DNA of 64,000 bases from Sphagnum compactum (Eukaryota; Bryophyta; Sphagnopsida; Sphagnales): NCBI GenBank assembly GCA_965153455.1, contig OZ234493.1, positions 18,776,213 through 18,840,212 of the forward strand. The letters run 5' to 3'. Within the stretch, counting starts at the first letter, position 1. Each line of letters starts with the position of its first letter. Below the pieces are notes generated by a model. It did not search any database. It was not told the DNA's origin and worked only from the letters and a program-made list of their open reading frames with translations. Positions 25,601 through 37,151 of the stretch are shown here, piece after piece. The translations under genes were made by a program, and so were the position numbers.

Positions 25601-28600
25601 TTCCACCTCTGGTTTTGGATTTGCATTACCTGGACCTTAACTGCTTGCTCATATTCTTCATTAGTTTGAAGTGTTGTCAGGGACAAAAAAGGCCTGTAAA
25701 CCCAGTTTCATCAAATGGTACCCAATTTCACTAACTTTCCAGCTACACTCAAGGTGGAATTTGGGATTGGAACAGGGATGAGAACCCAATACCAGAACGA
25801 GACTGGTATGAAAGTTTTAAAAGAGGATGTTTGTGTCCCAAGGCCCATATTCAAAGGGTGCATGCAGTCCTAGGTCCATTTGGAACATGAACCAGATAAT
25901 GTGGACTAAAAAGTTTATTCTACATAGCATTTGATTTGGATAGTGTGTATGAACTCAAAGGGCATAATAGTGAAGGGATGAACTTCTCAAATGTCAATCG
26001 TCAAAACATGATTAAGGCCAACAACATGATAAAAAGACATTAGATTTTCTTAACCTTTGAACCAAAGCTTTGATCCAACTATTAAGAAGAACTATCCCCA
26101 ATGACGTCCTTCATGGGTGGCCTTGATCTTCCACCCACATTGCCCATGATGATGAGAAGTTAGAATGGAACCTTTGTTGAGTTAGATGAATGTGATTCGA
26201 CTTCATAGCTGCAGCTTGTAGGGCCCATAGGGCTTGTGTGAAAATCATCCAGGAACTTAAATCGACACCAGTGGAAATATAGTGGGTTTTGCTCATACTA
26301 ATAAGCATATGCTACCATTTGGACAAATTGCAAAGAAATGTTCTCTTGTTCTGTTTGAGTTTAAACTTTGTTTGAAATATTGAAAGAAAAGATTTGAAGC
26401 ATTGTGCATTATTTTAATCTTTGATCTAGGTGATTGAAGGCTCATGGAGATGTGATTTAGATGTTTTGTAGGTTAGGTGTATTAATGTGTAACCCCTTTT
26501 GTCGAAGTAGTGTGCATATGTTGCAGGAATGAAATCTAGTATACTCATCTCTTTGATGCTATACATTTCTTATTTTCCACTTTTCTTGTTTAAGCAAAGC
26601 AAGCATATGAATGATTCTACAATGTGTAGAATGATGTACTAGAAACAACTAGGGTTGAATGCCATCACTTGCGGCTGAACAACTACGCAAGCATCAACCC
26701 CAGCGCTTGCATGCTCTTTGACTTACAAGTCCTCATTTTGATTTCAAAGATTTTTTTTTCTGCTGCACTGTTGCTTCCCAGATTCTTTGGATCTGTTTCT
26801 CTAGCCCCTTTTTAAAATAAAAAGCCTTAGTCGGTTGTAAAGAAGAACTACACTTGACCCTTGTCTAAAACTGACATACATCCATTGACTTAAAAAACCT
26901 ACTTTAGAAACCAAACAGAGTCTAGAGTTTGCTATGGCAATCTGAAGCTGGGCCAGCCATGGTACCTTCACTAAGGACTCTGAAACTACTGATGAGTCAT
27001 GACTCTACTGTTATGAGAACTTACATGCAGCTGACTTGCACCTACACCCAATTTGTTTGCAATATGTGAAAATTGTTTATTAGCATATATAATCAATGCT
27101 ATCTCCAAAATATTACATGTTGAATGTTGTAGAATGGATTTGTGTGAACTCTTGTTTTTCAAAAAATGAACCACAGTGTAGTAGTGCATTTACCCTTCCC
27201 TTGAGGATTCACCCATGTCTTATAACAAATTCCCACCATAATATGTGTAGTCTCCCTATTCTCACCACCTGATTTTAAGCTATTGTCTGCTTTCCTGGAC
27301 ACTGGAGAAATCCTAGATGCTTGACATCATTCAATTTGTAGCACCATCAAATATTTTGTCAAACTCCGACTCATGTCAAGTATTTGTTGTTGAATATTAG
27401 TTTCCTATAATTATATTGTGTTGGAACCCAGTTCAATGTGAATGCTGATTTAGCTTTCTCTTGTTTGGAGGGTTATCTGCAATGAAGTGTCTCTAGAGCC
27501 TCATCCTTGGTATCATTAAAAGTTGAACATCTTCTAAGCCCTTTTTGCTTCAAAAATGAATTTGTATCGAAAAAAAAAAAACTACACATCTTGCAAAAGC
27601 ATGGGTAGAAAATGTTTACCAACAGTTACATATCTTCAAAGACTCTCCTATCTTTCACATCTTTTTATACAATGTAAATTTGCTCAGAGTGCAGCACTAT
27701 TGGCACAGATCCAACAAGTGACTATATGCATATTAAAACCAGAATTGTGGTCCCACAATTTTTTGCCCTTGAAGGGAATTGAATGAAGCCTTCAAATTTA
27801 AGGCTTCAACTTTGGAGAGTCGTGGTTCCTTGTGTGGCTTGGACTGTGACTTGTGGGGCGCCACCACCCTACTTTTCTCTTACAAATGTGTATATAGCTT
27901 TTTCTTCTTTCCCTTTGGTCTCTGAGGCATGTCTTTGTGTCTTATTATCACTCAGTTTCTTTTTTCCCCCATTGAAAACTTGGAAAGACAGTTGTAAGTC
28001 TCTGCACCGTTGTTTCCCTTGAATCAAAGTTGTATTTTTGTCTCCAATATTCATGATCTCCCAAGGCCGGTACCACTACAGACAGCAAATTTTGTGTTGT
28101 TTGGAGAAACCCATGCATGAGCTTGATTGTTGTCTTGGTGAAATTTATTATTTCTGCAACATCATGTCTTTGCAGCTTGTCTGATGGTGAACTGGGAATT
28201 ATTCACACGCCAGCTCAATATTTGAGCTCATGCAGCAATATTCATGGGAGTTTACTGTATTGAAGTGAGCTGAGTACTAAATTGGTTTTGCAGCTGTAAC
28301 ATAGTTGGAGGGAGAAATCTCACTGTCATTCAACTGTGCATGCAGATTGCAGTAAATTTGCTTCTTGGAGCTCTTCATGAAACCCTGAGAACTTTGAAGG
28401 GAGAGAAATTTTGCTCCAGCCAGGAGATTCCCTAGGTTTTATCCTGAGGATTGTCTCTTAGCAAAGTTCCATAATCTCAAGAAATTATTTTCCTCGTGTA
28501 ACATTTGGTTCTCCTTTCTGAGAAAATGAAGCTTCTGAGGAGAGAGAAGACTCCAGTCCATAGTAGAATCACCATCTTGAGAGACATGCTTGCAGTCTTC

Positions 28601-28660
28601 TGGAGTGTATAGTCTCCACTAATACCTCTCTCTTGTTGACAATGAATCTGGAGCTTTTAG
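22614..28660. other. Large gene-free stretch
   Basis: About 6 kb of AT-rich DNA without a supportable gene. The frames at 24065-24412, 25272-25511 and 26111-26308 show no known motif. Nothing here resembled a tRNA or an intact transposon end. The last 600 bp probably include distal promoter DNA of the transporter pseudogene. Confidence 0.4.
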
Positions 28661-28663
28661 TGT

Positions 28664-29372
28664 TTTGATACCACAAAGGTTCCGGTTTCAAACCTGCTAA
28701 TCAGAAAGTGAAAGCTCTATTGTGTCCTCTCCTGTTGGAGTATTATTCCAGTTCCACAATATTTAGATCACTTCATATGAGTTTTTGTCAACAATGAAAT
28801 CCAAAGCTTTCAATGGTACTGCAGTCCCTATTTGGTACCACAAAGGTTGAATATTTAGATTATTTCATGTGAGTTTTTGTAGACAATGAAATCCAGAGTG
28901 CAGTCCCTATTTGGTACCACAAAGATCTCAGTTTCAAACCTGTTGATGAGTAGGTGAAAGCCCTGTCCTCTACCTCTGAACTATTGTTCCGATTCCACAA
29001 AAGCTTGAATGTTTAGATCATTTCAGGCAAGCTTTTGTCAACAAATGAAATCCAGTGATATAGCCCCTGTTTGGTACAACAAAGGTTTCGGTTTCAAACC
29101 CATTGATGAGTAGGTCAAAGCCAAGTCGTTGTGTCCTTTGCCACTAGACAATTGTTTCTGTTCCACAAAAGCCTGAATGGTCAGATCACTTCAGTTCAAT
29201 GCAAGCTTTTGTCAACAATGAGATCCAAAAACTTTCAATGATACTAGTACAGTCCCTGTTTGGTGTCACGAAGGTTTTGGGTTCAAACCTGTTGATGAGT
29301 AGGTGAAAGCCTTGCCTTGCCCTTTGCGACTGGACTATTGTTTGGGTTCCACAAAAGCTTGAATGTTTAGAT
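28664..29372. repeat. Tandem array upstream of the CAT pseudogene, unit about 160-190 bp
   Basis: Five units start at about 28664, 28831 (internally deleted, 79 bp), 28910, 29070 and 29259. Each runs: TTTGGTACCACAAAGGTT, GGTTTCAAACCTGTTGATGAG, TAGGTGAAAGCC, a TGTTCC-ATTCCACAAAAGC block, GAATGTTTAGATCACTT, CAAGCTTTTGTCAACAATGA, then CAGTCCCTG. The array ends about 170 bp before the transporter start codon. Each full unit carries GGTTTCAAACC or GGGTTCAAACC, which resembles a polymerase III B box (GGTTCRANYCC), but no matching A box was seen, so a SINE origin is only a guess. Confidence 0.75.
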
Positions 29373-29542
29373 CACTTTGACATGCAAAGAGTCTACTTGC
29401 TGTAGCAGGCCATCATCAGGGGTTTACACTCATGGGGGACAATATGTTGAAGGTCCTTATCAAATTGTTATAGATCTGCAGGAACCAGACTTGTAGCTGC
29501 TGATTGGAGTGAGTGACTAGCATTGTTGCTGCCAACTGCACC

Positions 29543-31793
29543 ATGACGAAAGAGAGTGTATGGCTACCGGAGGAGTCTTTCCAGAGCTTCCCCAACTATA
29601 AGAGGGCGTTGTTCGTAATGCCGGAGAGACTGAGGGACAGGGTTTTGGCAAGAGCGAATGTGCAAGAGGAGATGGAGGCTCGGAGTGGAAACACCATGAA
29701 GCGGACACTCAATTGGTGGGATCTCATGTGGTTTGGTGTGGGTGCTGTCATTGGGGCAGGCATCTTCGTCATCACGGGACAGGAAGCCAATAGAACAGCA
29801 GGCCCTGCGATCATCATCTCCTACGCGCTCGCGAGAATCTCTGCCATGCTCTCTGTCTTTTGCTACACTGAAGTCGCTGTTGAGATTCCTGTCGCTGGTA
29901 AGCTTTTCGTCTTCTCTGCAAGTCTCTTGCTCACAGATAACAACCCAATCCTTCCTTTTGATCAAAACCCAATACTGGAAACTTCAAAAGTTCAAAATCC
30001 CAAGCTTCGAAAACAGGAAGAAGAGGTAAAAATTTCTTAATTAAGGAAACAAGAGAACAGGAAGATGGGTAATAGTAGTTTCTAAAGAAAGAAACTTGCA
30101 ACAGCAACAGAGACGCTCAACAAGGAAAGTTTGGTACTTACCCTCTTTGCAAACTGGAGATTGAGCCTTTTACTTTTTAAGGAAAGAAAAATAGAAAGAT
30201 AAAATCCTGGACATGATTTGAAGAAGTTGTTCCAATTGAGGCAACTGTTCTCAGTATGTGATTATCATCAGGTTGTAAGATTCTGTTAAAGGAATTCCAG
30301 AAGATGTCAATGCAGATTTTCTTGAAGAGGAGATGCCAGCCTATATGGCAAAGGTTTGAGTTGCATCCACAAGTGATGAAGGTGGTGACAATTTTTTGGG
30401 TCTGAATGTAGGGGGATCATTTCCCTACTTACGAGTCGAGCTGGGGGACTTCATTGCCTTCGTTGGAGCTGGAAACATCATTCTCGAATACATTGTTGGA
30501 GGTGCCGCAGTTGCCTGTGGTTGGATGTCTTACTTTGCGACTCTCATCAACAAAGATCCATCACAACTTCAGATTGAACCAACCTCACTTCTGGCTACAA
30601 TCAATTTGCCCTAATTGCCATAGGAATCCTCATTGCCACTGGAGCAGTTGCAATCTGGAGCACCAAGGGTACCTCCTATCTCAACTGGGTTGCTACATTT
30701 GTCAACATGTTTATCATCATCTTTGTCATCAGTTTCATTCCTGGCACATGCAAAAGCAGAGAACTACAAACAATTTTTGTGTTACGGTGTTAGGGGAATC
30801 TTCAGTGCAATATCTGTGCTCTTCTTTGCGTACTTGGGTTTTGATGCAGTTTTGACAATGGCAGAACAAACAAAAAACCCAGGACAAGACATTCCCATTG
30901 GGTTGCTTGGCTCAATGACAATATGCACAGTCTTGTATGTTCTCATGGCACTCACCTTGTGCTCAATGGTGTCAACACCTGAGATTGACCAAAATGCTCC
31001 ATACTCAGTAGCATTCCAAACAGTTGGCATGAGTTGGGCAAAATATGTTCTCCCCCTTGGAACTTCGAAGGGGATTACAACTGTGTTGCTTGTTGGTGCA
31101 GTTGGGCAAGCTCAATACCTCACACATATTGTCCACTCATGTCATTCCACCTTGGTTCAGCCTTGTAAACAAATGAACTGTTGTCATTCCACCAATGCAA
31201 CAGCAAGCATGATACTTGCAAGGGCAATCATTGCCTTCTTCACTGAGCTAGCCATCCTTGGCAATTTACTTTCACTGAGTAGCCTCTTCATTTTCTTCCT
31301 TGTGTTGGCATTCTTGTATGACGATACTACATTCCTGGAGTAAGGACCAAAAAGAATGGAGCCCTTTTCTTCTTCTTCCTCTTCATCATTATTGCTTCTT
31401 CAATAGTGATTGGAGCTTACTGGGGTTTGAGTGCAAATGGCTGGATATTGTATGCAATTTTCTTACCTGTGTGGTTTATTGGCACCTTGGGCCTGGCTTC
31501 ATTTGTGCCCCAAGTATGAAAGCCAACGATCTGGGGTGTTCCACTTGTGCCATGGGTTCCATCTCTCTCAGTGGCGCCCAACATTTTCCTCCTTGGAACC
31601 CTTGATAGATTATCATTCATTCGGTTTGGAGTCTGGACTGCTGCAATATTAGTGTACCATTTTTTCTTTGGCCTTCATGCTCGTACAACACTGCAATCTA
31701 GCAGAGGAGGAGATTGAACAGTACAAGCTCCAAGAGGCAGAGGAAGGTCAAAACCTCAAAACTGATAACCCTGCAGCACAAGAGATGAACTAA
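29543..31793 (+). pseudogene. Cationic amino acid transporter (CAT family), disrupted
   Basis: CAT proteins are plasma- or vacuolar-membrane APC-superfamily carriers of about 14 helices that move cationic amino acids. Exon 1 (29543-29897, ATG in CACCATGA) is intact: it has the N-terminal YKRALFVMPERLRDR segment and TM1 with WFGVGAVIGAGIFVITG. A clean GT-AG intron (29898-30411) joins it in phase to GGSFPYLRVELGDF and VGGAAVACGW. After that the family match continues through ATSYLNWVATF-, AENYKQFLCYG-, GFDAVLTMAEQ-, TASMILARAI- and WGVPLVPW-like blocks to a stop at 31793, but it jumps between reading frames. Breaks are near 30585, 30745, 31140, 31185, 31318 and 31695, and an in-frame TGA stands at 31517-31519 where an Arg (CGA) is likely. 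The neighbouring genes are free of indels, so poor sequence quality is an unlikely cause. It looks like the CAT1/5/8-type clade. Confidence 0.85.
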
Positions 31794-33235
31794 ATCCCTG
31801 CATCTGAGCCAATTGAGCATGTGGGATAAGAATAGTACTAGTATTCTACATATTGAAAACCATCATGAGCAAAAAAACATAAAAGGGCCCATTTGTCTCT
31901 ATAGTACAGACTACAGGCAGAAAGAAGTCTGGAATTCATAATTGACTACCAATTCCAAGTGTGGAACAAAGCCTGAACTGTGCTAGAAGGAAGGAACCAC
32001 ATCAAGATTGGACTATCTTAGTCGTATTTGATTCATCAAGTCTAAATTGTAAACTGCATTTTCTTTGTTGATGTCATGGGTTTGCATAGACAGCATCTAA
32101 CTCTAATAAGACATTTTAACGAAAGAGGTCCTGTCCATTTGTCTTTTCATTGAACTGGAAAAAGAGAGAGAGAAGAAAACTGTAAAATTTCCAAGCATTT
32201 GAGACGTCAAAATGTCATAGGATTGTCTACCTGTTTGGTGCATCTTTTCCCAGATGCACTGCACAGGATTAGCCTCAGCAAAAACTACTTGAAAACAGTA
32301 AAACAAGAACTTTACCACATGTGAGTCTTCAAGACACAATGGAGCTATTGGCTGCAGCTATGGAAACTCACAATCTTTGTCAATCCTGATAATCAATGAA
32401 ACTAAGTTGTCTCTCCACATTGTAAAACATCTTGTGCCTTGGAGAATTTTCTTAGAATCAACTTCAAAAAAGAGATTTACACCTAAATTGAATGCAGTGG
32501 ATAGAATGTACCTCTTCATTTTCTGGACATTATGAGGCACAAGGTTGATTGTCAATGTTTTGTCCATGAGGAGCAGCTTCCAATTACATTTTCAGCAGTG
32601 ATAATTGGCACATCACACAGCACATGCCAAGCTCAAGAAAGTCAGAAACCCACATCTGCAAAAATATGGACCCCTCTCAGATCAGAGCTTAAAATCATAC
32701 CCACTTGAGCAGAAAGTCAGAACCCACATGCAAAAATGGAACCCTCTCAAATTGGAGCTGAGCATACCCACAAGAGAGCATACCTCTCAAATCGAACCTT
32801 TGTTCTCTGATAATGCTCATTGTGCACTCTTCCATGCAGTCAACTCTGCAGAACATGATTCTCACATTTAATTCCCATCTGCTCAGCTAAAGTACAAGCC
32901 ACACATTAAGGCAAGCTTCTTCAACCCACAGTTCAGGCAATATTCTGAAGTTCAGAAGCTCATCAGGAAACCAGTGCCACAGGACCTACCAAAATTCCAC
33001 TCAATATGTATCTCAGGGAACTGTGCACCAGCTCAAGCAGCTGTGAAGATCACCCAGTTCTAACACATTGACTGGAAAAGCAAAAGGTAAGGAAAACCAA
33101 TCAGATTTTCCTCCTAAATCTGTGAGAATTTCATGCACTAAACAGGGAGAGCATGCGATCACAGCCAATTCCAGGCGCTGAGAACTTGCCACAACATGGA
33201 GTCCGAGCTCTCAGCAGAAATGGAAAGTATCTATT
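31794..33235. other. Intergenic stretch between CAT pseudogene and HSP70
   Basis: No gene is seen. At 32636-32710 and 32711-32770 a direct repeat of about 65-75 bp occurs (AGAAAGTCAGAA-CCCACAT, CAAAAAT-TGGA, CCCTCTCA, GAGCT-A, CATACCCAC), followed by a partial third copy to about 32800. Confidence 0.5.
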
Positions 33236-33246
33236 TCACGCGCTTG

Positions 33247-33259
33247 TTCTCGAGGCTTC
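33247..33259 (+). promoter_or_regulatory. Heat-shock element
   Basis: The sequence TTCTCGAGGCTTC contains three alternating 5-bp units, TTC-nn-GAG-nn-TTC, one base away from a perfect three-unit heat-shock element (GAG for GAA). It lies 22 bp upstream of a TATA-like box and about 290 bp upstream of the HSP70 start codon, the normal arrangement for heat-shock factor control. A second two-unit match, TTCCAGAA, lies at 33470-33477 in the presumed 5' UTR. Confidence 0.6.
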
Positions 33260-33280
33260 CACAGCCAAAGTTTCCACAGC

Positions 33281-33287
33281 TATAATT
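33281..33287 (+). promoter_or_regulatory. TATA-like box of HSP70
   Basis: TATAATT directly downstream of the heat-shock element. A possible 5' UTR intron follows (donor GTAAGT at about 33367, acceptor TTGCAG ending 33450), which would place the transcription start near 33315; that intron is only an inference from the splice signals. Confidence 0.45.
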
Positions 33288-33537
33288 TGGTCTCTTCTTC
33301 TTGCCAGACTCGCGTTGTGCAACAACATTCTGCAAAGCGCTTTCGATCTGATTCTCGCTTCTTAAAGTAAGTCTTGTCTTGCTGCTTGTAGAGGAAGGAG
33401 ATTGTGTGCTCTCGGTCTTGTGAATCTGAGCGCGATCAATCGTCGTTGCAGGCAGGTTCAGTGGTGCAGTTCCAGAAACGATTTGCTAGAACTAGGATTG
33501 CGATTTTGGCGAGGGAAGGGGAAGGAAGAAAACGGAC

Positions 33538-35691
33538 ATGGCTGGAGAAGGACCTGCGATCGGCATCGATCTCGGAACCACGTACAGCTGCGTGGGAGTG
33601 TGGCGACACGATCGTGTCGAGATCATTGCTAACGAACAGGGAAATCGAACAACTCCTTCGTATGTTGCGTTCACGGATACCGAGCGTCTCGTCGGCGAGG
33701 CGGCGAAGAATCAAGTCGCCGTGAATCCGCAGAACACAGTTTTCGGTAAGAGCATCGCACTTGTTGTTGATCTCTTGATTGCAAATCCGATTCTCCATGC
33801 CGCGTTCATGCTGGATCATGTTTAGGTTGCATGCTCGGAAGAATTCTCAGATGAAGAGACTCCTTCTTCTTGCTTGAAGATCTGATCTGAAATGGACGCC
33901 ATGCTGCGTACTTCTTTTGCTGGACCTGCTGCAGATGTCAAGCGGTTGATCGGAAGGCGTTACAGCGATCCTTCTGTACAGAGCGACATGAAACTCTGGC
34001 CGTTCCGAGTCATCCCTGGACCCGATGCCAAACCGATCATCGTGGTGAGCTTCAAAGGCGAGGAAAAGAAATTCACTCCGGAAGAGATATCGGCGATGGT
34101 GTTGACGAAGATGAAGGAGATTGCGGAGACGTACCTGGGCAAGACGGTGAAGAATGCAGTCGTTACGGTTCCTGCGTACTTCAACGACTCTCAGCGGCAA
34201 GCGACGAAGGACGCCGCTGTCATTGCTGGTCTCAACGTGCTCCGCATGATCAATGAGCCGACTGCTGCTGCTATTGCCTACGGCTTGGACAAGAAAGCGA
34301 AGTCCTCTGGAGAGAAGAACATCCTCATCTTCGATCTCGGAGGAGGTACCTTCGATGTCTCACTGCTGACGATCGAGGAAGGCATTTTCGAGGTGAAGTC
34401 CACAGCAGGCGACACACACCTTGGCGGCGAGGATTTCGACAATAGGATGGTGAACCACTTCGTGCAGGAGTTCAAGAGGAAGTACAAGAAAGACATCTCT
34501 GGAAACGCCAGAGCTCTTCGCCGTCTACGCACAGCATGCGAGCGCGCGAAGAGGACATTGTCTTCAACCGCGCAGACGACGATCGAGATCGACTCGCTTT
34601 ACGAAGGCGTGGATTTCTACTCGACTATCACAAGAGCCAGATTTGAGGAGTTGAACATGGATTTGTTCAGAAAATGCATGGAGCCGGTGGAGAAATGCTT
34701 ACGGGATGGGAAGATGGACAAGGGACAAGTGAACGAAGTCGTGCTGGTCGGAGGCTCCACTCGCATTCCTAAAGTCCAAAACCTTCTGATGGATTTCTTC
34801 AACGGAAAGGAGCTCTGCAAGAGCATCAACCCCGATGAGGCAGTTGCGTATGGAGCTGCTGTGCAAGCAGCCATTCTGACAGGAGAAGGTGATTCCAAAG
34901 TCCAGGATCTGTTGCTACTGGACGTCGCACCTCTCAGTCTTGGTCTAGAAACTGCAGGTGGTGTCATGACAACGTTGATCCCCAGAAACACCACAATTCC
35001 TACGAAGAAGGAGCAAGTATTCTCGACTTACGCAGACAATCAACCCGGTGTGCTGATCCAAGTGTACGAGGGCGAGAGAGCAAGAACCAGAGACAACAAC
35101 CTCCTCGGCAAGTTCGAGCTCTCCGGCATTCCACCAGCTCCGAGAGGAGTACCACAAGTGAACGTGGTTTTCGACATCGATGCAAACGGCATTCTCAATG
35201 TAGCAGCAGAAGACAAGACGGCAGGAGTGAAGAACAGAATCACTATTACGAACGACAAGGGGAGACTAAGCAAGGATGACATTGAGAAGATGGTGCAAGA
35301 TGCAGAGAAATACAAAGCGGAAGACGAGGAGGTGAAGAGGAAAGTGGAAGCCAAGAACGCACTGGAGAATTACGCTTACAATATGAGGAATACGATCAGG
35401 GACGACAAGCTTGCAGGGAAGTTAAGCGAAGACGACAAACAGAAGATCGAGAAGGCAGTGGAGGAAGCGATTCACTGGCTGGACCAGAATCAATTGGCGG
35501 AAGTCGACGAATTCCAGCACAAGCAGAAAGAGTTGGAGTCCGTTTGCAACCCGATCATCGCGCGCATGTATCAAGGAGACGCCGGCGGCCCTGGTGCCGA
35601 AAACGCTTACGGTGGCGGTGGAGCATATGGCGCTTCTGGAGACGCTTCTGCAGGAGCTGGTCCAGGCCCTAAGATCGAAGAAGTCGACTAA
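33538..35691 (+). CDS. HSP70: Cytosolic heat shock protein 70 (Hsc70/HSP70), 2 exons
   Basis: An ATP-dependent chaperone of cytosol and nucleus. Exon 1 is 33538-33745 and exon 2 is 33935-35691; the 189-bp intron splits the Asp codon of [13 protein letters not shown], the intron position conserved in plant HSP70 genes. The product is 654 residues, the usual size. The nucleotide-binding domain (about 1-385) shows [14 protein letters not shown], the phosphate-2 loop [14 protein letters not shown] and [14 protein letters not shown]. The substrate-binding domain and lid follow, then a Gly/Ala-rich tail and the C-terminal EEVD that binds TPR cochaperones such as HOP, which marks the cytosolic class (no signal peptide, no KDEL). 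Codons are GC-richer than the surrounding DNA, typical of a highly expressed gene. Upstream lie a heat-shock element and a TATA-like box. Long minus-strand open frames across it are codon-bias shadows. Confidence 0.97.
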
Positions 35692-36375
35692 TAAGAGCTT
35701 TGCAAAAAAATTCCTCCTACTCACTGGTGCTACCGGGCGGTGCTCTTGTCTGAAATCTTGAGGTAAAAAAAAAACTCCCATCTCTTCAATTTATACAAAA
35801 GAAAAGATCCGTTTTTGATCTAGTATCCCATGATCGCTTGAATCCTCCTGCATTTCAAGCAGTGCCCAATTTTACTGAGGACTGAGTGAAGAAGACATCA
35901 CATGTGGGTAGTAGTAGTGTAGTAGAAGTCTTCAGAAGACAGACTCTTGAGGATTCAACTTGTTTTGAATGTTCATACAAATTGTCATGTTATGTTTGTA
36001 TTCATTTTGTACAATCCACTACTTTCCAATTGTGAAGTAAATCAATTTCAGTTTTGTTCCGAATTTCAAGAGTCTTCAACACTTCATCAAAGAGGTAGAC
36101 AATATACATATGTATATATATATATATATGTTGTCAACTTCTTTGAACTGTGCTTGCAGAATGTTAGTCAAGTGTAACTGTAGCTCTGATCATGAGTAGA
36201 TTGGGATGTGAAACTGTTGCACTGCAAAGCTCCCAAGTCTCCTGCTATGTTTTCTTAATTTGCTGTGGAATGGTTGAGGCCTTGCCTATTATATTATTAT
36301 GTTGGGTAAGGTGGAAGGTGAGCTTGTTATATAGGCCGAGCTTGAGAACTTTGTTAGGGTGAGCTCCGTGTTTTG
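35692..36375. other. HSP70 3' flank
   Basis: 3' UTR and intergenic DNA. It holds a short (TA)n run at about 36111-36130 and no gene. Confidence 0.5.
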
Positions 36376-36381
36376 TACCCA

Positions 36382-36637
36382 ACATAATGGGTAATGGCGA
36401 GACCATTCCATGACATAACGGGCAATGGCGAGACCATTCCATGACATAACAGGCAATGGCGAGACCATTCCATGACATAACGGGCAATGGCGAGACCATT
36501 CCATGACATAACAGGCAATGGCGAGACCATTTCATGACATAACGAGCAATGGCGAGACCATTCCATGACATAATGGGCAATGGCAAGACTATTCCATGAC
36601 ATTAATGGGCAATGGTGAGACCATTCCCTAACATCTG
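36382..36637. repeat. 31-bp minisatellite, about 8 copies
   Basis: A unit reading GGGCAATGGCGAGACCATTC followed by CATGACATAAC recurs about eight times in head-to-tail order with few changes. The last two copies, at about 36570-36637, are more diverged. Because 31 is not a multiple of 3, all three frames of the minus strand stay open and repeat the same peptide every 93 bp, giving spurious long open frames. The array lies 0.7 kb downstream of HSP70. Confidence 0.9.
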
Positions 36638-36639
36638 GG

Positions 36640-37015
36640 GTTGGCAGATTCAATGATTTGAAAAAAAGCTCGTGTTTAACACACAAATTTTTAGCTGAAG
36701 TGGTTTTCATCCATAAGGCCATTTAGCCAGATTTGGCAATAAGAAAATATGAAAGTGAAAATGTTTTAGCATTCCTTGATATTTTTGACTACCTGCTGGA
36801 ACTTAATTAGGATAGAATTTGGCAAATTTTCAAATTAAGAATTACTTTTTTTTCGAAATTTTTTCCAACTAAAAATCCCCAAAAAAACACTAAATTGTTT
36901 GCCATTTGGAGAAAAAGTAGTCAATTGGTGAAAATTTGCCCCCCCCAAAAAAAGAAACCAAAAAAAAAGTTGCTCATGAACATTCCTCAAAAGGTGGGGT
37001 GAAATGAAACCTACA
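36640..37015. other. Gene-free stretch
   Basis: AT-rich DNA with homopolymer runs (C and A tracts near 36940-36970). No gene or RNA is visible. Confidence 0.4.
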
Positions 37016-37016
37016 T

Positions 37017-37128
37017 AATGGGTTAGAGAATCCTCAGCGGCGCTCAGTATGTGACCTTGCGAAAGTATTTTGCACATCCAAGCACATCCAAGTTTAGTTA
37101 CGTACTCTTTTGCAACCCCACCAACAAG
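37017..37128. mobile_element. Truncated MITE related to the 44.5-kb element
   Basis: The start, GGGTTAGAGAATCCTCAGCG followed by GCGCTCAGTATGTGAC, matches the left end of the element at 44459, and the end, TTTTGCAACCCCACCAACAAG, matches its interior. The rest, including the right inverted repeat, is missing. The homology stops where a telomere-like repeat begins. Confidence 0.6.
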
Positions 37129-37151
37129 TTTAGGGTTTAGGGTTTAGGGTT
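37129..37151 (+). repeat. Interstitial telomere-like repeat (TTTAGGG)3
   Basis: Three perfect copies of the plant telomere heptamer TTTAGGG plus two bases. It abuts the broken end of a MITE. Shorter two-copy stretches occur at 48353-48368 and 60483-60497. Confidence 0.85.

Noticed and set aside
28664-29372. tRNA genes suggested by GGTTCAAACC motifs
   Set aside because: No A box, acceptor stem or cloverleaf could be built around the motifs.
29513-29542. A start for the transporter 10 codons upstream
   Set aside because: The codon at 29513 is GTG; the ATG at 29543 has a good context and fits the family start.
31140-31200. A separate transporter exon or intron explaining the frame changes
   Set aside because: The frame shifts occur within continuous homology without GT-AG sites at the break points, so indels are the simpler explanation.
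33436-35781. Several long minus-strand open frames across HSP70 (for example 34617-34994 and 35422-35781)
   Set aside because: They lie opposite the strongly supported HSP70 exons, have no motifs, and are explained by the GC-rich codon bias of that gene.
36245-36722. Open frames of 113 and 122 codons on the minus strand
   Set aside because: They are produced by the 31-bp minisatellite, whose three frames are all open.
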